Notes: a model not told the origin generated them from the sequence alone. Numbered from the stretch's first letter, positions 35,444-44,682 are shown. The stretch: DNA of 64,000 nt from Bacillota bacterium (GCA_023435705.1 JAEYRH010000006.1:1-64000), one strand, 5' to 3'. Program-made: numbers and translations.

Positions 35444-35923
35444 TTAATCTATAGTGATTTCATAAACGCAGTGCTTGCCGCCCCGCAGTACTGATTCTAC
35501 CACCCTTGCCTGCACTGGCTTTTGCAGGACCTTGGAAAACATCAGCTCCGCAAAGCCCTCGGAGCAGTTGCACAGGTTTGGGGTATTCGCCGCTTTGGCG
35601 CGCACCAGAGGGCACACGCACTCGGCTTTGTTTTCGTCGGCGAGGATGCGCTTTCCGTCATCATCCACCGTGATGATCCAACCCCATTTATTATGGAGCA
35701 TTTCATAGAATGCTTCAGGTTTCCCCACATACGGATCGAGCACCGCGCCCATCACAATGGCGTCATAATGAGCCTTGGCACACTTTTTGATGGCTTGATC
35801 CGAACCGATGGTTGGGTCGGCTGCCAGAGTCGCCATGAGCGTGTTTGTCCACGCGCAGACGATGCCCACATCGCCGTTGGCGCAGCAAGCCCCGGTTTGT
35901 TCACAATGCAGCGAACAGCTCAT
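35444..35923 (-). CDS. Cysteine-rich protein, V4R/DUF6144-like
   Basis: The 159-residue protein holds many cysteines: C-S-L-H-C, C-C in the first 15 residues, C-V-C-P-L, C-N-C-S-E-G, and a late G-K-H-C. The last third (CNCSEG, F-S-K-V-L, V-V-E-S-V-L-R-G-G) resembles the V4R or DUF6144 pattern of small-molecule sensors, but I cannot prove it. GGGGAGG lies seven bases before the ATG. It precedes the GH31 gene on the same strand. Function unknown; it may bind a metal or a ligand. Confidence 0.55.
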   Translation of the reverse strand: MSCSLHCEQTGACCANGDVGIVCAWTNTLMATLAADPTIGSDQAIKKCAKAHYDAIVMGAVLDPYVGKPEAFYEMLHNKWGWIITVDDDGKRILADENKAECVCPLVRAKAANTPNLCNCSEGFAELMFSKVLQKPVQARVVESVLRGGKHCVYEITID

Positions 35924-36054
35924 CCGCTATCCTCCCCAGATCATACTGACTTGGGTATTATATCGCCCCCGGCTGGTGTTTTGCCATAGAAAAGATTATT
36001 AATTGGTTATCTTGTCTTTTATGATTCTTCAGACATCAAAGGGCGAATCATCAA

Positions 36055-36534
36055 TTATCCGTGATTGAACGGAATGTGTGCCGAACCCAGAAACAGAGGC
36101 CTGTCGCCATGGATCAAGTCAACGATGCTTGCCCTCAAAGCTTCGGGTAGCAGGCGGACGGCTGGCAGCTCATCATGATCCAGCCACACGCACTCAACCT
36201 GCATGTCGTCTGTCTCGGTTGGGGCGGCTCTGGTTTCGTCACGCAGCGAGCAAACGAAAATGTGCAGCATTTTGTGAGCATATTCTGGCCGCCGCTGCCG
36301 AAACTCTTCGTCGTCGCACATCTCCTCGCAGAGCGCGGCGAAGCGTAGGGGGATTACCGTGTAGCCTGTTTCCTCCCGGCATTCGCGAATGACGGCATCT
36401 TCCAGTGTTTCATATTGATTCTGCCCGCCGCCTGGCAATGTGAAATAGTCGCCGTTGTGGCGGTCATAACAGCGGTTAAGCAGGATTTTGCCGTCGTGGA
36501 GGATGATGGCCTTTGCGGTGCTTCGGATGCTCAT
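36055..36534 (-). CDS. NUDIX hydrolase
   Basis: The 159-residue product has the full Nudix box: G followed by E after five residues, then R-E-C-R-E-E-T-G. These metal-dependent enzymes hydrolyse nucleoside diphosphates linked to another group. The N-terminal strand AKAIILHDGKILLNRCYD is typical of an RNA-or-nucleotide-type NUDIX. It starts 16 bases after the HEAT-like gene stop and is the last gene of the Hsp33 unit. The substrate is unknown. Confidence 0.9.
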   Translation of the reverse strand: MSIRSTAKAIILHDGKILLNRCYDRHNGDYFTLPGGGQNQYETLEDAVIRECREETGYTVIPLRFAALCEEMCDDEEFRQRRPEYAHKMLHIFVCSLRDETRAAPTETDDMQVECVWLDHDELPAVRLLPEALRASIVDLIHGDRPLFLGSAHIPFNHG

Positions 36535-36549
36535 ACGACCGCCAGTGCG

Positions 36550-37410
36550 TTATTTCTGATCCAGATACCGCAGCGACTCAAACCATGGGTCTCCGGAGAA
36601 ATCGGGCTCCGGCACATTGGCCTCGCCGCCCAGCTCCTCAATGGCGTTGCGGGTTTCGGTCCATTCCAGATAGTTCAGAGTGCCCTCTGTCAGGGCTGAC
36701 TTCAGCACCGGGATGGCGTCAGCGTTGCCGTATTTGCCCAGATAGGCCGCAATCACAGCTTTGTCGCTTTCGGCGTTTTGATAAGCGACCAGTAGCTTTC
36801 TATAAATGCGTTCGTCACCGGGGAACTCCACCAGAACGCTCAAAAACCATTCAATGGCCTGCGGCTCCAGATCTCTGCCCATGCGGGCGAGGATCGGCTC
36901 CACCACAACAGGCCCCATCGCCGTGAGCGCCTCAGCCATGCTCTCGGCATAGTCATTGTCAGGGTTATTGACAATGGCGTCAATGTATTCCTCCATCGGC
37001 AGCACCGAGCCGATTTCGTTTAAAAGCTTGATGGCGATCATCACCGCTTCGTCGCCTTTTTCGCCGGCGGGTAACGGCATTTCACGGCGCTTGAGCTTCA
37101 AAAGAAGCGCCTCTGACTGATCCTTCAGCATCACGATGCGGTCCAGCATCGGGTCGGGCACCCATACGCCGGCGGTGATGTATTTCAGCATCCATTTGAT
37201 GAGCAATGCAGCATCATCAAAGCGCTCGAAATAGTGGATTGGCGCAGCGCCGTCCAGCCAAGTGGCGGGGGAGTTGAGCCAGCGCTCATAAACACCCTCC
37301 ACCTGAGCCTCCATTTGCTCCGGCTTTTTATACTTGTCGCGGTTTTGGTCCATCCACTGCTTCAGGTGCTTTTCAAACTGCTTTTCAAAATCCAGCACAA
37401 ACAGATCCAT
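36550..37410 (-). CDS. Helical-repeat (HEAT-like) protein of unknown function
   Basis: The 286-residue protein is mostly helical, with paired helices around YIDAIVNNPD, PILARMG and VIAAYLGKYGNADAIPVLKSALTEG, the look of HEAT repeats. It ends with FSGDPWFESLRYLDQK. No membrane segment. The ATG follows the Hsp33 stop without a gap, with AGGGAG in the end of hslO, so the two are translationally coupled. A chaperone-linked adaptor role is only a guess from the neighbour. Confidence 0.6.
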   Translation of the reverse strand: MDLFVLDFEKQFEKHLKQWMDQNRDKYKKPEQMEAQVEGVYERWLNSPATWLDGAAPIHYFERFDDAALLIKWMLKYITAGVWVPDPMLDRIVMLKDQSEALLLKLKRREMPLPAGEKGDEAVMIAIKLLNEIGSVLPMEEYIDAIVNNPDNDYAESMAEALTAMGPVVVEPILARMGRDLEPQAIEWFLSVLVEFPGDERIYRKLLVAYQNAESDKAVIAAYLGKYGNADAIPVLKSALTEGTLNYLEWTETRNAIEELGGEANVPEPDFSGDPWFESLRYLDQK

Positions 37411-38304
37411 CTATTCTCCCTCGCTTCCTTTTTCCGCCTGATCGCGTAGCTCACCGAGTTCTTCGGCGGTGAAATCATAAGCTCTGGCGCAGAAGTGGCA
37501 GCGCACCTCTGCGTTGCCCTCCTCTTGTATCATATCGGCCAGCTCATTGCCACCCAGGGAAATCAATGCCCGCTCGATGCGGTCGCGGGAGCAATCGCAC
37601 TTCAACTCCACCGGCATTTCGCCGATGCGCTTCGGGTCCATACCCCGGAATGTGGATTGTATTACACCGTCCGGCCCTTCGTCCAGCAGTCTCCGGCTGA
37701 TGTCGCCCAGCGTGGGAGCGATCAGTTCCAGGTGGGATAGCGTTTCCTCCGGACAACCTGGCAGCGGCTGCACCACAATGCCGCCGGCGGATAACACCGG
37801 GCCTTGCTGCGACACCAACACACCCAGCGCCGCCAGCGATGGCTGCTGCTCCGACGCTGCCAGATACAGCGCGAAATCTTCTCCGATCTCGCCTGTGACC
37901 AGGTTCACCTGGCCGATATATGGCTCGCGCATGCCCAGATCCTTCACGACTGCCAGCTTGCCCTGCCGCCCCACCGCGCCGCCCACGTCCAGCTTGCCGT
38001 CGGGGCGTGGGGGCAGGTCAACGGACGGGTTGGAGCAATACACCTTCACTGCACCATCGGGGCGGGCCACGGCGATCACCTTGCCAATGGGGCCTCCTCC
38101 GGCAACGGAAACGGACACGCTGCCGTCGCCCTTCAGCTCTGATGCCAGCAGCAACGCCATCGTGAGCGTGCGGCCCATCGCGGCTGCTGCCACCGGTGTG
38201 GCGTTGTGGATCCGGCTGGCTTCCTCCGCTGCCATTGTGGTTTGGGCCAATGCGATGCGCACATTGCCGTCTGCCGCCAGATACCGATAGACTTGATCCT
38301 GCAA
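37411..38304 (-). CDS. hslO: Redox-regulated chaperone Hsp33
   Basis: The 297-residue protein matches Hsp33 over its length, including GGGPIGKVIAVA, V-G-R-Q-G-K-L-A-V and the C-terminal zinc site C-D-C-S and C-H-F-C. All four zinc cysteines are present. The chaperone is activated by oxidation plus heat and holds unfolding proteins. The ribosome site GGAGG touches the ATG at 38310, so the TTG six bases on (38304) is the better start. The next gene (HEAT-like) starts at once after the stop. Confidence 0.93.
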   Translation of the reverse strand: MQDQVYRYLAADGNVRIALAQTTMAAEEASRIHNATPVAAAAMGRTLTMALLLASELKGDGSVSVSVAGGGPIGKVIAVARPDGAVKVYCSNPSVDLPPRPDGKLDVGGAVGRQGKLAVVKDLGMREPYIGQVNLVTGEIGEDFALYLAASEQQPSLAALGVLVSQQGPVLSAGGIVVQPLPGCPEETLSHLELIAPTLGDISRRLLDEGPDGVIQSTFRGMDPKRIGEMPVELKCDCSRDRIERALISLGGNELADMIQEEGNAEVRCHFCARAYDFTAEELGELRDQAEKGSEGE

Positions 38305-38333
38305 ATTCATCCTCCGGAAACTATTTCGCCTTG

Positions 38334-39086
38334 TTATACCGCCTGTGCGACGAATTGCAGCCTGTCGCATCCGGCTTTTGGCTTGTCTTTGGTAAACGCC
38401 CCGTAGACTGCCCTGAGCTCATAGCCGCATTGGGTGAGCGCGTTTGCGATCTCTTTCTCAGTCCAGATCCGCTGCTGGTGCACCTCATTCTCCCTGCGCC
38501 AATACTCCCAATGGCGTACAAACAGCGTGATATCCATCGTGATCACCATGGTTTCCCGGTCCAGCGTGTTGGTCCAGAGATAAGCGGTGTCGTCGGTCTC
38601 CTCGCCATAGAGCTGGCCGTCCATCGCAGCAAGCTTTTCCTCACTGCTCACATCAAACAGCAGTGCGCCTCCCTTTTTCAGGCTCTTGCGGGCACTGCAC
38701 AAAAACTGCCTGAGGTCGTCAGGCTCCAGCAAGTAGTTCACGGCATCACAGGCGCAGACAATGCCGTCCACCGGCCTGTGCACCCTCATGGCGCGGATGT
38801 CTTGCTTCACAAAGGTGATCGGCGCTCCGGCCTTTGCTGCTTTCGCGGCAGCTTCGGTGAGCATTTGCTGGGAAATGTCAATGCCCAGCACCGAATAGCC
38901 CGATTTGATCAGCTCCAGCGAGATGCCACCAGTGCCGCAAGCGGCGTCGATCAGCTTGCTGCCTGGTTGCACGCCCATTTCCAGCAGCAGCCCTGTCAGG
39001 TAATCGCCCCAGGCCCTGTAGTCATGATGGCCCAGCCGGTCATAAACCACGGCCAGGGCGCTGTAGGCGCTCTCTTGCCCGCTCAC
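38334..39086 (-). CDS. Class I SAM-dependent methyltransferase
   Basis: The 250-residue protein has the SAM site L-I-D-A-A-C-G-T-G-G (motif I) and the acidic strand end V-L-G-I-D-I. A Y-D-R-L segment near the N terminus, as in many small-molecule methyltransferases of this group, precedes it. The start is GTG at 39086, overlapping the stop of the spore protein gene by four bases (GTGA), a sign of translational coupling. The substrate is unknown. An in-frame ATG at 39176 would lie inside the spore protein gene. Confidence 0.85.
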   Translation of the reverse strand: MSGQESAYSALAVVYDRLGHHDYRAWGDYLTGLLLEMGVQPGSKLIDAACGTGGISLELIKSGYSVLGIDISQQMLTEAAAKAAKAGAPITFVKQDIRAMRVHRPVDGIVCACDAVNYLLEPDDLRQFLCSARKSLKKGGALLFDVSSEEKLAAMDGQLYGEETDDTAYLWTNTLDRETMVITMDITLFVRHWEYWRRENEVHQQRIWTEKEIANALTQCGYELRAVYGAFTKDKPKAGCDRLQFVAQAV

Positions 39087-39262
39087 TGCCGGTTGCTCCC
39101 GTTGTCTTTGACGCGGGCTTTGCCGGAGAGCAGAGCGCCGATGCGGCCGGTCTCCTCGCTGGTTAGCCCGCCCCATCCGGTCCGTAGCAGTTTTTCGGCC
39201 AGGCCCAGTTCTGCGGCTGCTTCGAATTTCATGCGTTCCTTATCCATATTGATTTTCTTCAC
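39083..39262 (-). CDS. Alpha/beta-type small acid-soluble spore protein
   Basis: A 59-residue protein with K-F-E-A-A-A-E-L-G-L and G-W-G-G-L-T-S-E-E-T-G-R-I-G, the two conserved boxes of DNA-binding spore proteins (SASP), including the Glu of the GPR protease site region. SASPs coat spore DNA, so the organism forms endospores, or descends from such. The start is a GTG at 39262 with GGGGTG about six bases upstream; an ATG at 39247 is also possible. The gene overlaps the methyltransferase gene by four bases. Confidence 0.8.
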   Translation of the reverse strand: MKKINMDKERMKFEAAAELGLAEKLLRTGWGGLTSEETGRIGALLSGKARVKDNGSNRQ

Positions 39263-39309
39263 AAGTATCACCCCGTCATAGTATCGGGATGAGAGGGGTT
39301 TTTATGTAA

Positions 39310-40227
39310 TTACGGCTTGATCTCCCTGTCTTCAGGGTCCAGCGGCGGGCGCCTGTCGTCCTGCCCGGAATCGGCCCGCATCAGCCGGTCAAAGGTGGCG
39401 TTGGTGTAACTGTTGGTGATGAACGCGGTGAGCGCAATACCCAGCAGCGCGTAATACAGTACCAGCGCCAGCAACGCGATGGGGGAGGCGGTGACTCCAA
39501 AAATCAGGATTGCCAGCACCACCGGGAAGGCAGCAAGCACTCCAAAGATGATCGTAAATGGCAGGCGGCCCATAGACAGCATCAGGCTGTTTCGCAGGAT
39601 CTGCCCAAGCTTTAGCTTATAGGTGACCATCATCGGGAACGCGTACATATAGCTCAGAATGAAGAGTGCAAGGAAAATGATATACAGTGTCATCATAAAC
39701 CACAGCCACTGCTGCGTCTGCAGCGCAAAGGCATACATCGACAGCACGACAAACGATAAGAACATGATCAGCGCGAGAATCAGCATCAGCAGCATGGACT
39801 GCTTCCAGTTGGCTTTCATGTGATCCTTGAAATCGCTCCATAACCAGGCATGCTCATCGCGGGCGTAGTTTCGCACCACATAGGTCATGCCGGCCAGCGG
39901 CGGACCAGCCAGTGGCAACAGCACGATGTTGATCATCAGGTAGAAGGAAAGCTGACTGAGCAGGTTTTCCGTTACCACCTGGGGCACACCGCCGCTCAGG
40001 TCAACTCCCGCCATACCGGCGTTCATCGCCATCAGCGTCCAGATTGTCCACAACTCAACTGGCAGCAGAAACACGATCATGAGCATATTCAGCTTGATCA
40101 GGTCGCCGATCCGCACACCGAGTGTGGTGAAAAACAGCTCAAACCTATTTTTGGGCATATCACCGGGATCCAGGTCTGGCCGGTTGGGGTTGCCGTTATA
40201 CATGCGGTTGAAAAAGCCCTTGAACAT
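39310..40227 (-). CDS. DUF624 (YesL-like) membrane protein
   Basis: The 305-residue protein begins MFKGFFNRMYNGN, as YesL-type proteins do, and has about five to six transmembrane helices, separated by a cytoplasmic loop (YARDEHAWLWSDFKDHMKAN) typical of the family. In Bacillus, yesL lies in a pectin-degradation cluster; the function is unknown. Its ATG, 20 bases after the amidohydrolase stop, has GAGG six bases upstream. The C terminus is short and charged. Confidence 0.82.
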   Translation of the reverse strand: MFKGFFNRMYNGNPNRPDLDPGDMPKNRFELFFTTLGVRIGDLIKLNMLMIVFLLPVELWTIWTLMAMNAGMAGVDLSGGVPQVVTENLLSQLSFYLMINIVLLPLAGPPLAGMTYVVRNYARDEHAWLWSDFKDHMKANWKQSMLLMLILALIMFLSFVVLSMYAFALQTQQWLWFMMTLYIIFLALFILSYMYAFPMMVTYKLKLGQILRNSLMLSMGRLPFTIIFGVLAAFPVVLAILIFGVTASPIALLALVLYYALLGIALTAFITNSYTNATFDRLMRADSGQDDRRPPLDPEDREIKP

Positions 40228-40247
40228 TGTGATCCTCGCCTTTCCTG

Positions 40248-41390
40248 TCAGGTGACCAACAGCCGTTTGTAGAATTCCACCGCGGCAAGAAGCGCATGCT
40301 CGCGGAAATTGAACCGGTCGCTGTGCAGCGGCTCGGTGAAGCCCAAACCCTCATTGCGGCAACCCAGCAAGCCCATGAACGCAGGCGCCTTCTGCCGGTA
40401 AAGGCTGAAGTCTTCCGCCACGGTGAGCGGCGCTGCAATCGTGGTGAGATCCGGGGCCAGCGACAGGGCCAGCTGGGCCAACCCGGAGTCGTTGGCGGTC
40501 ACGGGCACCTCGCTTAGCACACGGAACTGGGTTGTGACACCCCAGGCCTGCTCAAGGCCTTTGAGGTGGTTCAGAAGGCTCTGCCGCATGCTTGCCATCA
40601 CGACGTCGTCGTAGGCCCGAAGCGTGCCCTCAAGCTCCACATGTCCGGCAATGATGTTGTGGCGGCTGCCCCCCACAAACTTGCCAAATGTCAACAACCC
40701 CGGCGCTTCCGGCGGCTTCACGCGGGAGATCACCGCTTGCGCTCCGGTCACAAAGGCCGCCGCTGCCGCAATGGCATCCACGGCCAGATGAGGCATTGCG
40801 CCGTGGGCGCTGCGGCCCGTCACATCAATGGCAAACTCGCATGCCGCGGCCATCACAGGCCCTGGCACCACGCCGATTGTGCCCTCGGGCAGGTGCGGCA
40901 TCAGGTGGAAGGCGAACACGCGGTCCACCGCAGGGCTGTCCAACGCGCCGGCTTCCATCAGCATCCGGGCGCCCTTGACCAACTCTTCGCAGGGCTGGAA
41001 GAGCAGCACCACCGTGCCGGAGACCCGCTCCAGATTTTCTTTGAGCAACCGCGCGGCGGCCAGCAGCGCTGCCATGTGGCCGTCGTGGCCGCAGGCGTGC
41101 ATCCAGCCTTCGTGCTCGCTTGTAAAGTCGCAGCCGGTCTTCTCACAAACGTTCAGCGCGTCCATGTCGGCCCTGATTGCGGTGACAAGCCCCGGCTTGC
41201 CGCCACGAAGCACCGCCTTGACGCCAGTGCTCGCGATTTTCTCGGCAGGAATCCCAAGGGCATCCAGCTGCGCCAACACGAAACGCTGCGTGCCATGCTC
41301 CTCCAGACCCCGCTCAGGGATGCGGTGAAGTGCGCGGCGCATGTCTTTGGCGTAATCCAGCAATGCCAGTGTTTCCGATGAAAAACCCAT
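40248..41390 (-). CDS. M20-family metal-dependent amidohydrolase
   Basis: The 380-residue enzyme has the M20 pattern of amidohydrolases: A-D-M-D-A, H-A-C-G-H-D-G-H, Q-P-C-E-E, H-L-M-P-H-L-P-E-G and A-E-D-F-S. It should bind two metals, often Mn or Zn, and cleave an acyl-amino acid or a hippurate-like amide. The inner lid domain is present. The start ATG at 41390 has GAGG six bases upstream; the open frame reaches 41453. It leads a two-gene unit with the DUF624 protein. Confidence 0.9.
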   Translation of the reverse strand: MGFSSETLALLDYAKDMRRALHRIPERGLEEHGTQRFVLAQLDALGIPAEKIASTGVKAVLRGGKPGLVTAIRADMDALNVCEKTGCDFTSEHEGWMHACGHDGHMAALLAAARLLKENLERVSGTVVLLFQPCEELVKGARMLMEAGALDSPAVDRVFAFHLMPHLPEGTIGVVPGPVMAAACEFAIDVTGRSAHGAMPHLAVDAIAAAAAFVTGAQAVISRVKPPEAPGLLTFGKFVGGSRHNIIAGHVELEGTLRAYDDVVMASMRQSLLNHLKGLEQAWGVTTQFRVLSEVPVTANDSGLAQLALSLAPDLTTIAAPLTVAEDFSLYRQKAPAFMGLLGCRNEGLGFTEPLHSDRFNFREHALLAAVEFYKRLLVT

Positions 41391-41493
41391 CAAGTTCCTC
41401 TGTTTGGTAGTAGCTCCATTATATACGCGGCCAGTGGCATTGTCCATGAACAAACGCCCGCCTTAAGCTTAAGGATTGCTGAAGTCAGTCATA

Positions 41494-42279
41494 TCAGGCA
41501 GTCTTGTCCGCTCTGAGCAGTATGGAGAGCGGAAAGCCTTTGCCGTCGTATGCGTCTGTCATACCCACGTCATAATCGAACTCATCAAACCTCCGGATCG
41601 TAAAGCCTGATCCGATCAACGCGTTGAGGATCGATCCAACCGTATGCGAGAAGCTGGTGAAGGTTTTGGATTGATACTCGGTGGTCATGTAGCCCATGCC
41701 GCTGTTCTCAATCCACGGCTCTGCCTTGAAATAGGCGTGAGCCAGCTTGGGCTGCCCGTCAAAAGCTTCCTCGCCAGGCATTGGCAGCATGTTTACCACA
41801 GGGTGGAAATCGTGCAGATACATCACGCCGCCGGGCTTCAGGCAACGGGCAACAATAGAAAACAGTGCATTCAGGTCTTGAAGCCATGTAATCGCACCAA
41901 TTGTGAAAAACACCATGTCAAAGGTGTTCTCGTATTCCGGACCGATCTGAAGGATGTCCGTGCACACAAATTCGCAGGGGATGCCCGCTGCTTCGGCGGT
42001 CTTCCGCGCCTGGCCCAACAGGTTTTCGGCGATGTCAAACCCCACACCCCGTGCCGCACCCAACTGCATCAAAGACAGCAGCTCGCGGCCGTTGTTGCAG
42101 CAAAACTGCGCCACCGCTTTGCCAGTCCAATCGCTTTTCTCAAGCTCCCGGATGAAGTTGGCATCGAGAAAGGGCAGACGCAGTGTTTTCAGCATCAAGG
42201 CATTGTCGTCGCCCCAACCGGGCTTGCGGTGTTCGAACGCCTCTTCCCATGCCTGCTTGTTTGTTTGAGTATAGTCCAT
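41494..42279 (-). CDS. Class I SAM-dependent methyltransferase
   Basis: The 261-residue protein begins MDYTQTNKQAWEEAF. Motif I is replaced by a Q-F-C-C-N-N-G-R-E-L-L loop, with G-V-G-F-D-I at the end of the next strand; this form is common in a Firmicute methyltransferase group. KPGGVMYLHDFHP is motif III. AGGAGG lies five bases before the ATG. The reading frame is open upstream to 42693, but this part runs into the divergent promoter region and looks non-coding. The substrate is unknown. Confidence 0.85.
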   Translation of the reverse strand: MDYTQTNKQAWEEAFEHRKPGWGDDNALMLKTLRLPFLDANFIRELEKSDWTGKAVAQFCCNNGRELLSLMQLGAARGVGFDIAENLLGQARKTAEAAGIPCEFVCTDILQIGPEYENTFDMVFFTIGAITWLQDLNALFSIVARCLKPGGVMYLHDFHPVVNMLPMPGEEAFDGQPKLAHAYFKAEPWIENSGMGYMTTEYQSKTFTSFSHTVGSILNALIGSGFTIRRFDEFDYDVGMTDAYDGKGFPLSILLRADKTA

Positions 42280-42484
42280 AGTTGCCTCCTGGATTCTCGG
42301 GCCCTCCTTTTCATTCAGGAAAGCTCCGATCCATATTTTACCATATTCAAGTGCCCGCGGGCACTGCAGGATGCGGCGGGTATATTTGGTACTAAACGTA
42401 AACATGATATGTGAAACGCAATGACTGCTTTTGCTAATTCTGAAGCAGTTTTTTATCAATACTGGCGAATTTGTGGAATTAGTC

Positions 42485-42513
42485 TTGGATTTTTTGCCCA
42501 AATGGTTTATGAT
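42485..42513 (+). promoter_or_regulatory. Probable promoter of the beta-helix protein gene
   Basis: TTGGAT (42485-42490), 17 bp, TATGAT (42508-42513). The transcript would start near 42520, immediately before the direct repeats. Confidence 0.5.
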
Positions 42514-42522
42514 ATCTTTTGG

Positions 42523-42603
42523 GTTAAGGTTCTCCATAATCTGTGCGCCGCACCAAGTAAAATCACGGTATGGAGCGCCAAATACCAAGTTAAGGTTCTC
42601 CAT
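42523..42603 (+). repeat. Two 15-bp direct repeats in the leader of the beta-helix gene
   Basis: GTTAAGGTTCTCCAT at 42523-42537 is exactly repeated at 42589-42603, 66 bp apart. ATGGAG at 42570-42575 is an inverted copy of the CTCCAT end. These may be operator half sites or an RNA fold control element downstream of the promoter. The divergent methyltransferase gene starts at 42279; bases 42280-42484 hold nothing else that I recognise. Confidence 0.5.
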
Positions 42604-42646
42604 TTTTCCAACCATTCCGTGGATGAGAAAGGATGAAGGAAGCACC

Positions 42647-44626
42647 ATGCAGTACGGCACATCAGTTTTCCCTGTCAAACCCAACGACCCCAAGGCTTAT
42701 GTTTTCACCGCCAGTGAGTTCGGTGCAGACCCCACCGGCAAGGGTGACAACACCGCCGCGATGCAGGCCGCCATTGACAAACTGGAGGCTGAGGTAAAGA
42801 ACGGGATCATTTTCATTCCCGAAGGCATCTACCGTTTCGCTGGTACAGTGGAGCTTTGGAGGGGCATCCGCCTGATTGGCTTTGGAGCCAAGCGGCCGGT
42901 GTTCACCGTGGCGGACAATACCTCCGGCTTTCAAGGCCCCGATTCCAAATACATCTTCCATTTCCGCGTGAACAAGCCCGGCCCCGGTGAGGAGCTTCGC
43001 GACGCGCAGAATGTCACGTTCTTCAATGGCATCCGTAATATTGACTTCAAGGTGGGGAAGGGCAACCCCGGCCTGGTGGCCTGCCGCTTCCGCGTGGCGC
43101 AACTTTGCTCCATCGAGGATGTGGATTTCTATATGGAGGATGCCCGCGCCGCCGTGGAGATGATCGGCAACGAGATGGAGCGCTGCCGGTTTTTCGGCGG
43201 CCAGTATGGCATCCTGACCGGCGAGACTGTGCCCTATTGGCCCTTCTATCTGGGCGACAGTGTGTTCTCAGGCCAGTCCAAAGCGTGCATCTCCACCTTC
43301 CGTGCCGGCATGACGATGCTGCGTGTCACGCTCTCCAATGCCCCTTATGGCATCTGGGTGCCCACCAAGGAGCGCGACAACCACTACATTGAGGAGTTTG
43401 AGCGCCTCTACATGCAGGATTGCCGCCTTGAAAACCTTTCCGAAGCCGGCATCAGCATGAACATGGTGCGCTATCCGCAGAACTGGCTGCACGCCAACAA
43501 GATCTTCTGCAAAAAGGTGCCACGGTTCCTGGAATCCTTCGGTTACCAGTACAACCACCACATCGGTGTGCCCCACATCGAGCCTGCGCATGAGTGCTAC
43601 AGCGTTGATATCGACATGGGCCTGCGCATCGACGTGGACAACCAGGATGTGAAGCGCCGCTTTGACCTGCGCTATGATGTGAAGCCTCAGGAGAGCCTGC
43701 CCCCGGCCTCCGAGCCCGACTATGTGCCCATGCCCGCTTACACCGAATGGGTGAACATCAAGGATCTGGGCGCCAAGGGTGACGGCGTGACCAATGACAC
43801 GCAGGCCTTCGAGCAGGCCATCGCCCAGCATAAGGCAATCTATCTGCCCCAGGGCATTTATGTGATCTCCCGCGGGTTGGAGCTGAAGCAGGACACCGCT
43901 ATCCTGGGCCTGCATTGCAGCATGACCCGACTGAAATTGATGGATCACACACCCGGTTATGACAACGACCGCGCGCCGGCCTCGATGTTCATTGTGCCCA
44001 AGGGCGGCAAGAACCACGTGTCCGGCATTTGCTTTGACGGCGGCGAAAATAAGGGCGTGATCCAGGTGGATTGGATGGGCGACCCGTCCAGCATTATGGA
44101 GGATTGCCTGTTTGGCTTCGGCAGTTATGATGGCAGATATCGCAAGGGCCGCGACCGCTACTATGGCATTTATGTGCATGACGAAGGCGCCGGTGTGTTC
44201 AAAAACATCTGGATGCCCGACGTTTGGACGAAGGACGGTTTCCACATCAGCGACACCAGCGCACCCGGCCAGATCTGGATGATCTCGGTGGAACACCACC
44301 TGGATATCGAGGTTGTGCTGGAGCGCGTGTCCAACTGGAAGATCGTGGCGCTGCAGACCGAGGAGAACCTGGGCAGTGAGTATGCCTCCTCCATCCGCAT
44401 CGAGGATTGCTGGGATCTGGAGATCGCCAACCTGTTCCAATACCGGGTGCAGGCCATTGACATCCAGCACCCCAACGCGGCGATCATCAACAACTGCAAG
44501 AACCTCACGATCAACGGCATCCACTGTTTCAGCATCGGGCCTACGCCGTTCACCAATTCGGCGTTGATCGATGACAAGCTCTACATCAAGGATCTGGAGA
44601 TCGGCACGCTGCATGTGAATTGCTAG
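42647..44626 (+). CDS. Pectate-lyase-like double right-handed beta-helix protein
   Basis: The 659-residue protein has two similar halves. Each starts with the Pectate_lyase_3 pattern: F-G-A-D-P-T-G-K-G-D-N-T-A-A-M-Q in the first, and L-G-A-K-G-D-G-V-T-N-D-T-Q-A-F in the second, then Y-L-P-Q-G-I-Y. Such beta-helices are found in pectin-cleaving and polygalacturonase-like (GH28-like) enzymes. There is no signal peptide, so the protein seems cytoplasmic, unusual for this fold. GAAGGA lies six bases before the ATG at 42647; the frame is open to 42431. It precedes a GH43-like gene. Activity unknown. Confidence 0.75.
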   Translation: MQYGTSVFPVKPNDPKAYVFTASEFGADPTGKGDNTAAMQAAIDKLEAEVKNGIIFIPEGIYRFAGTVELWRGIRLIGFGAKRPVFTVADNTSGFQGPDSKYIFHFRVNKPGPGEELRDAQNVTFFNGIRNIDFKVGKGNPGLVACRFRVAQLCSIEDVDFYMEDARAAVEMIGNEMERCRFFGGQYGILTGETVPYWPFYLGDSVFSGQSKACISTFRAGMTMLRVTLSNAPYGIWVPTKERDNHYIEEFERLYMQDCRLENLSEAGISMNMVRYPQNWLHANKIFCKKVPRFLESFGYQYNHHIGVPHIEPAHECYSVDIDMGLRIDVDNQDVKRRFDLRYDVKPQESLPPASEPDYVPMPAYTEWVNIKDLGAKGDGVTNDTQAFEQAIAQHKAIYLPQGIYVISRGLELKQDTAILGLHCSMTRLKLMDHTPGYDNDRAPASMFIVPKGGKNHVSGICFDGGENKGVIQVDWMGDPSSIMEDCLFGFGSYDGRYRKGRDRYYGIYVHDEGAGVFKNIWMPDVWTKDGFHISDTSAPGQIWMISVEHHLDIEVVLERVSNWKIVALQTEENLGSEYASSIRIEDCWDLEIANLFQYRVQAIDIQHPNAAIINNCKNLTINGIHCFSIGPTPFTNSALIDDKLYIKDLEIGTLHVNC

Positions 44627-44654
44627 TTTTTTATCAACGTTGATTAAGCGATTG

Positions 44655-44682
44655 AGGGGGGAGCCGAATGGCTCCCCCTTGT
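44655..44682 (+). terminator. Terminator of the beta-helix gene
   Basis: A GGGGGAGCC/GGCTCCCCC hairpin (about 44655-44665 with 44670-44680) with a short loop, 28 bases after the stop codon. The T tract is short. Confidence 0.65.

Noticed and set aside
42280..42693. N-terminal extension of the methyltransferase ending at 41494
   Set aside because: The extension runs through a divergent promoter and repeats, while a strong ribosome site precedes the ATG at 42279.
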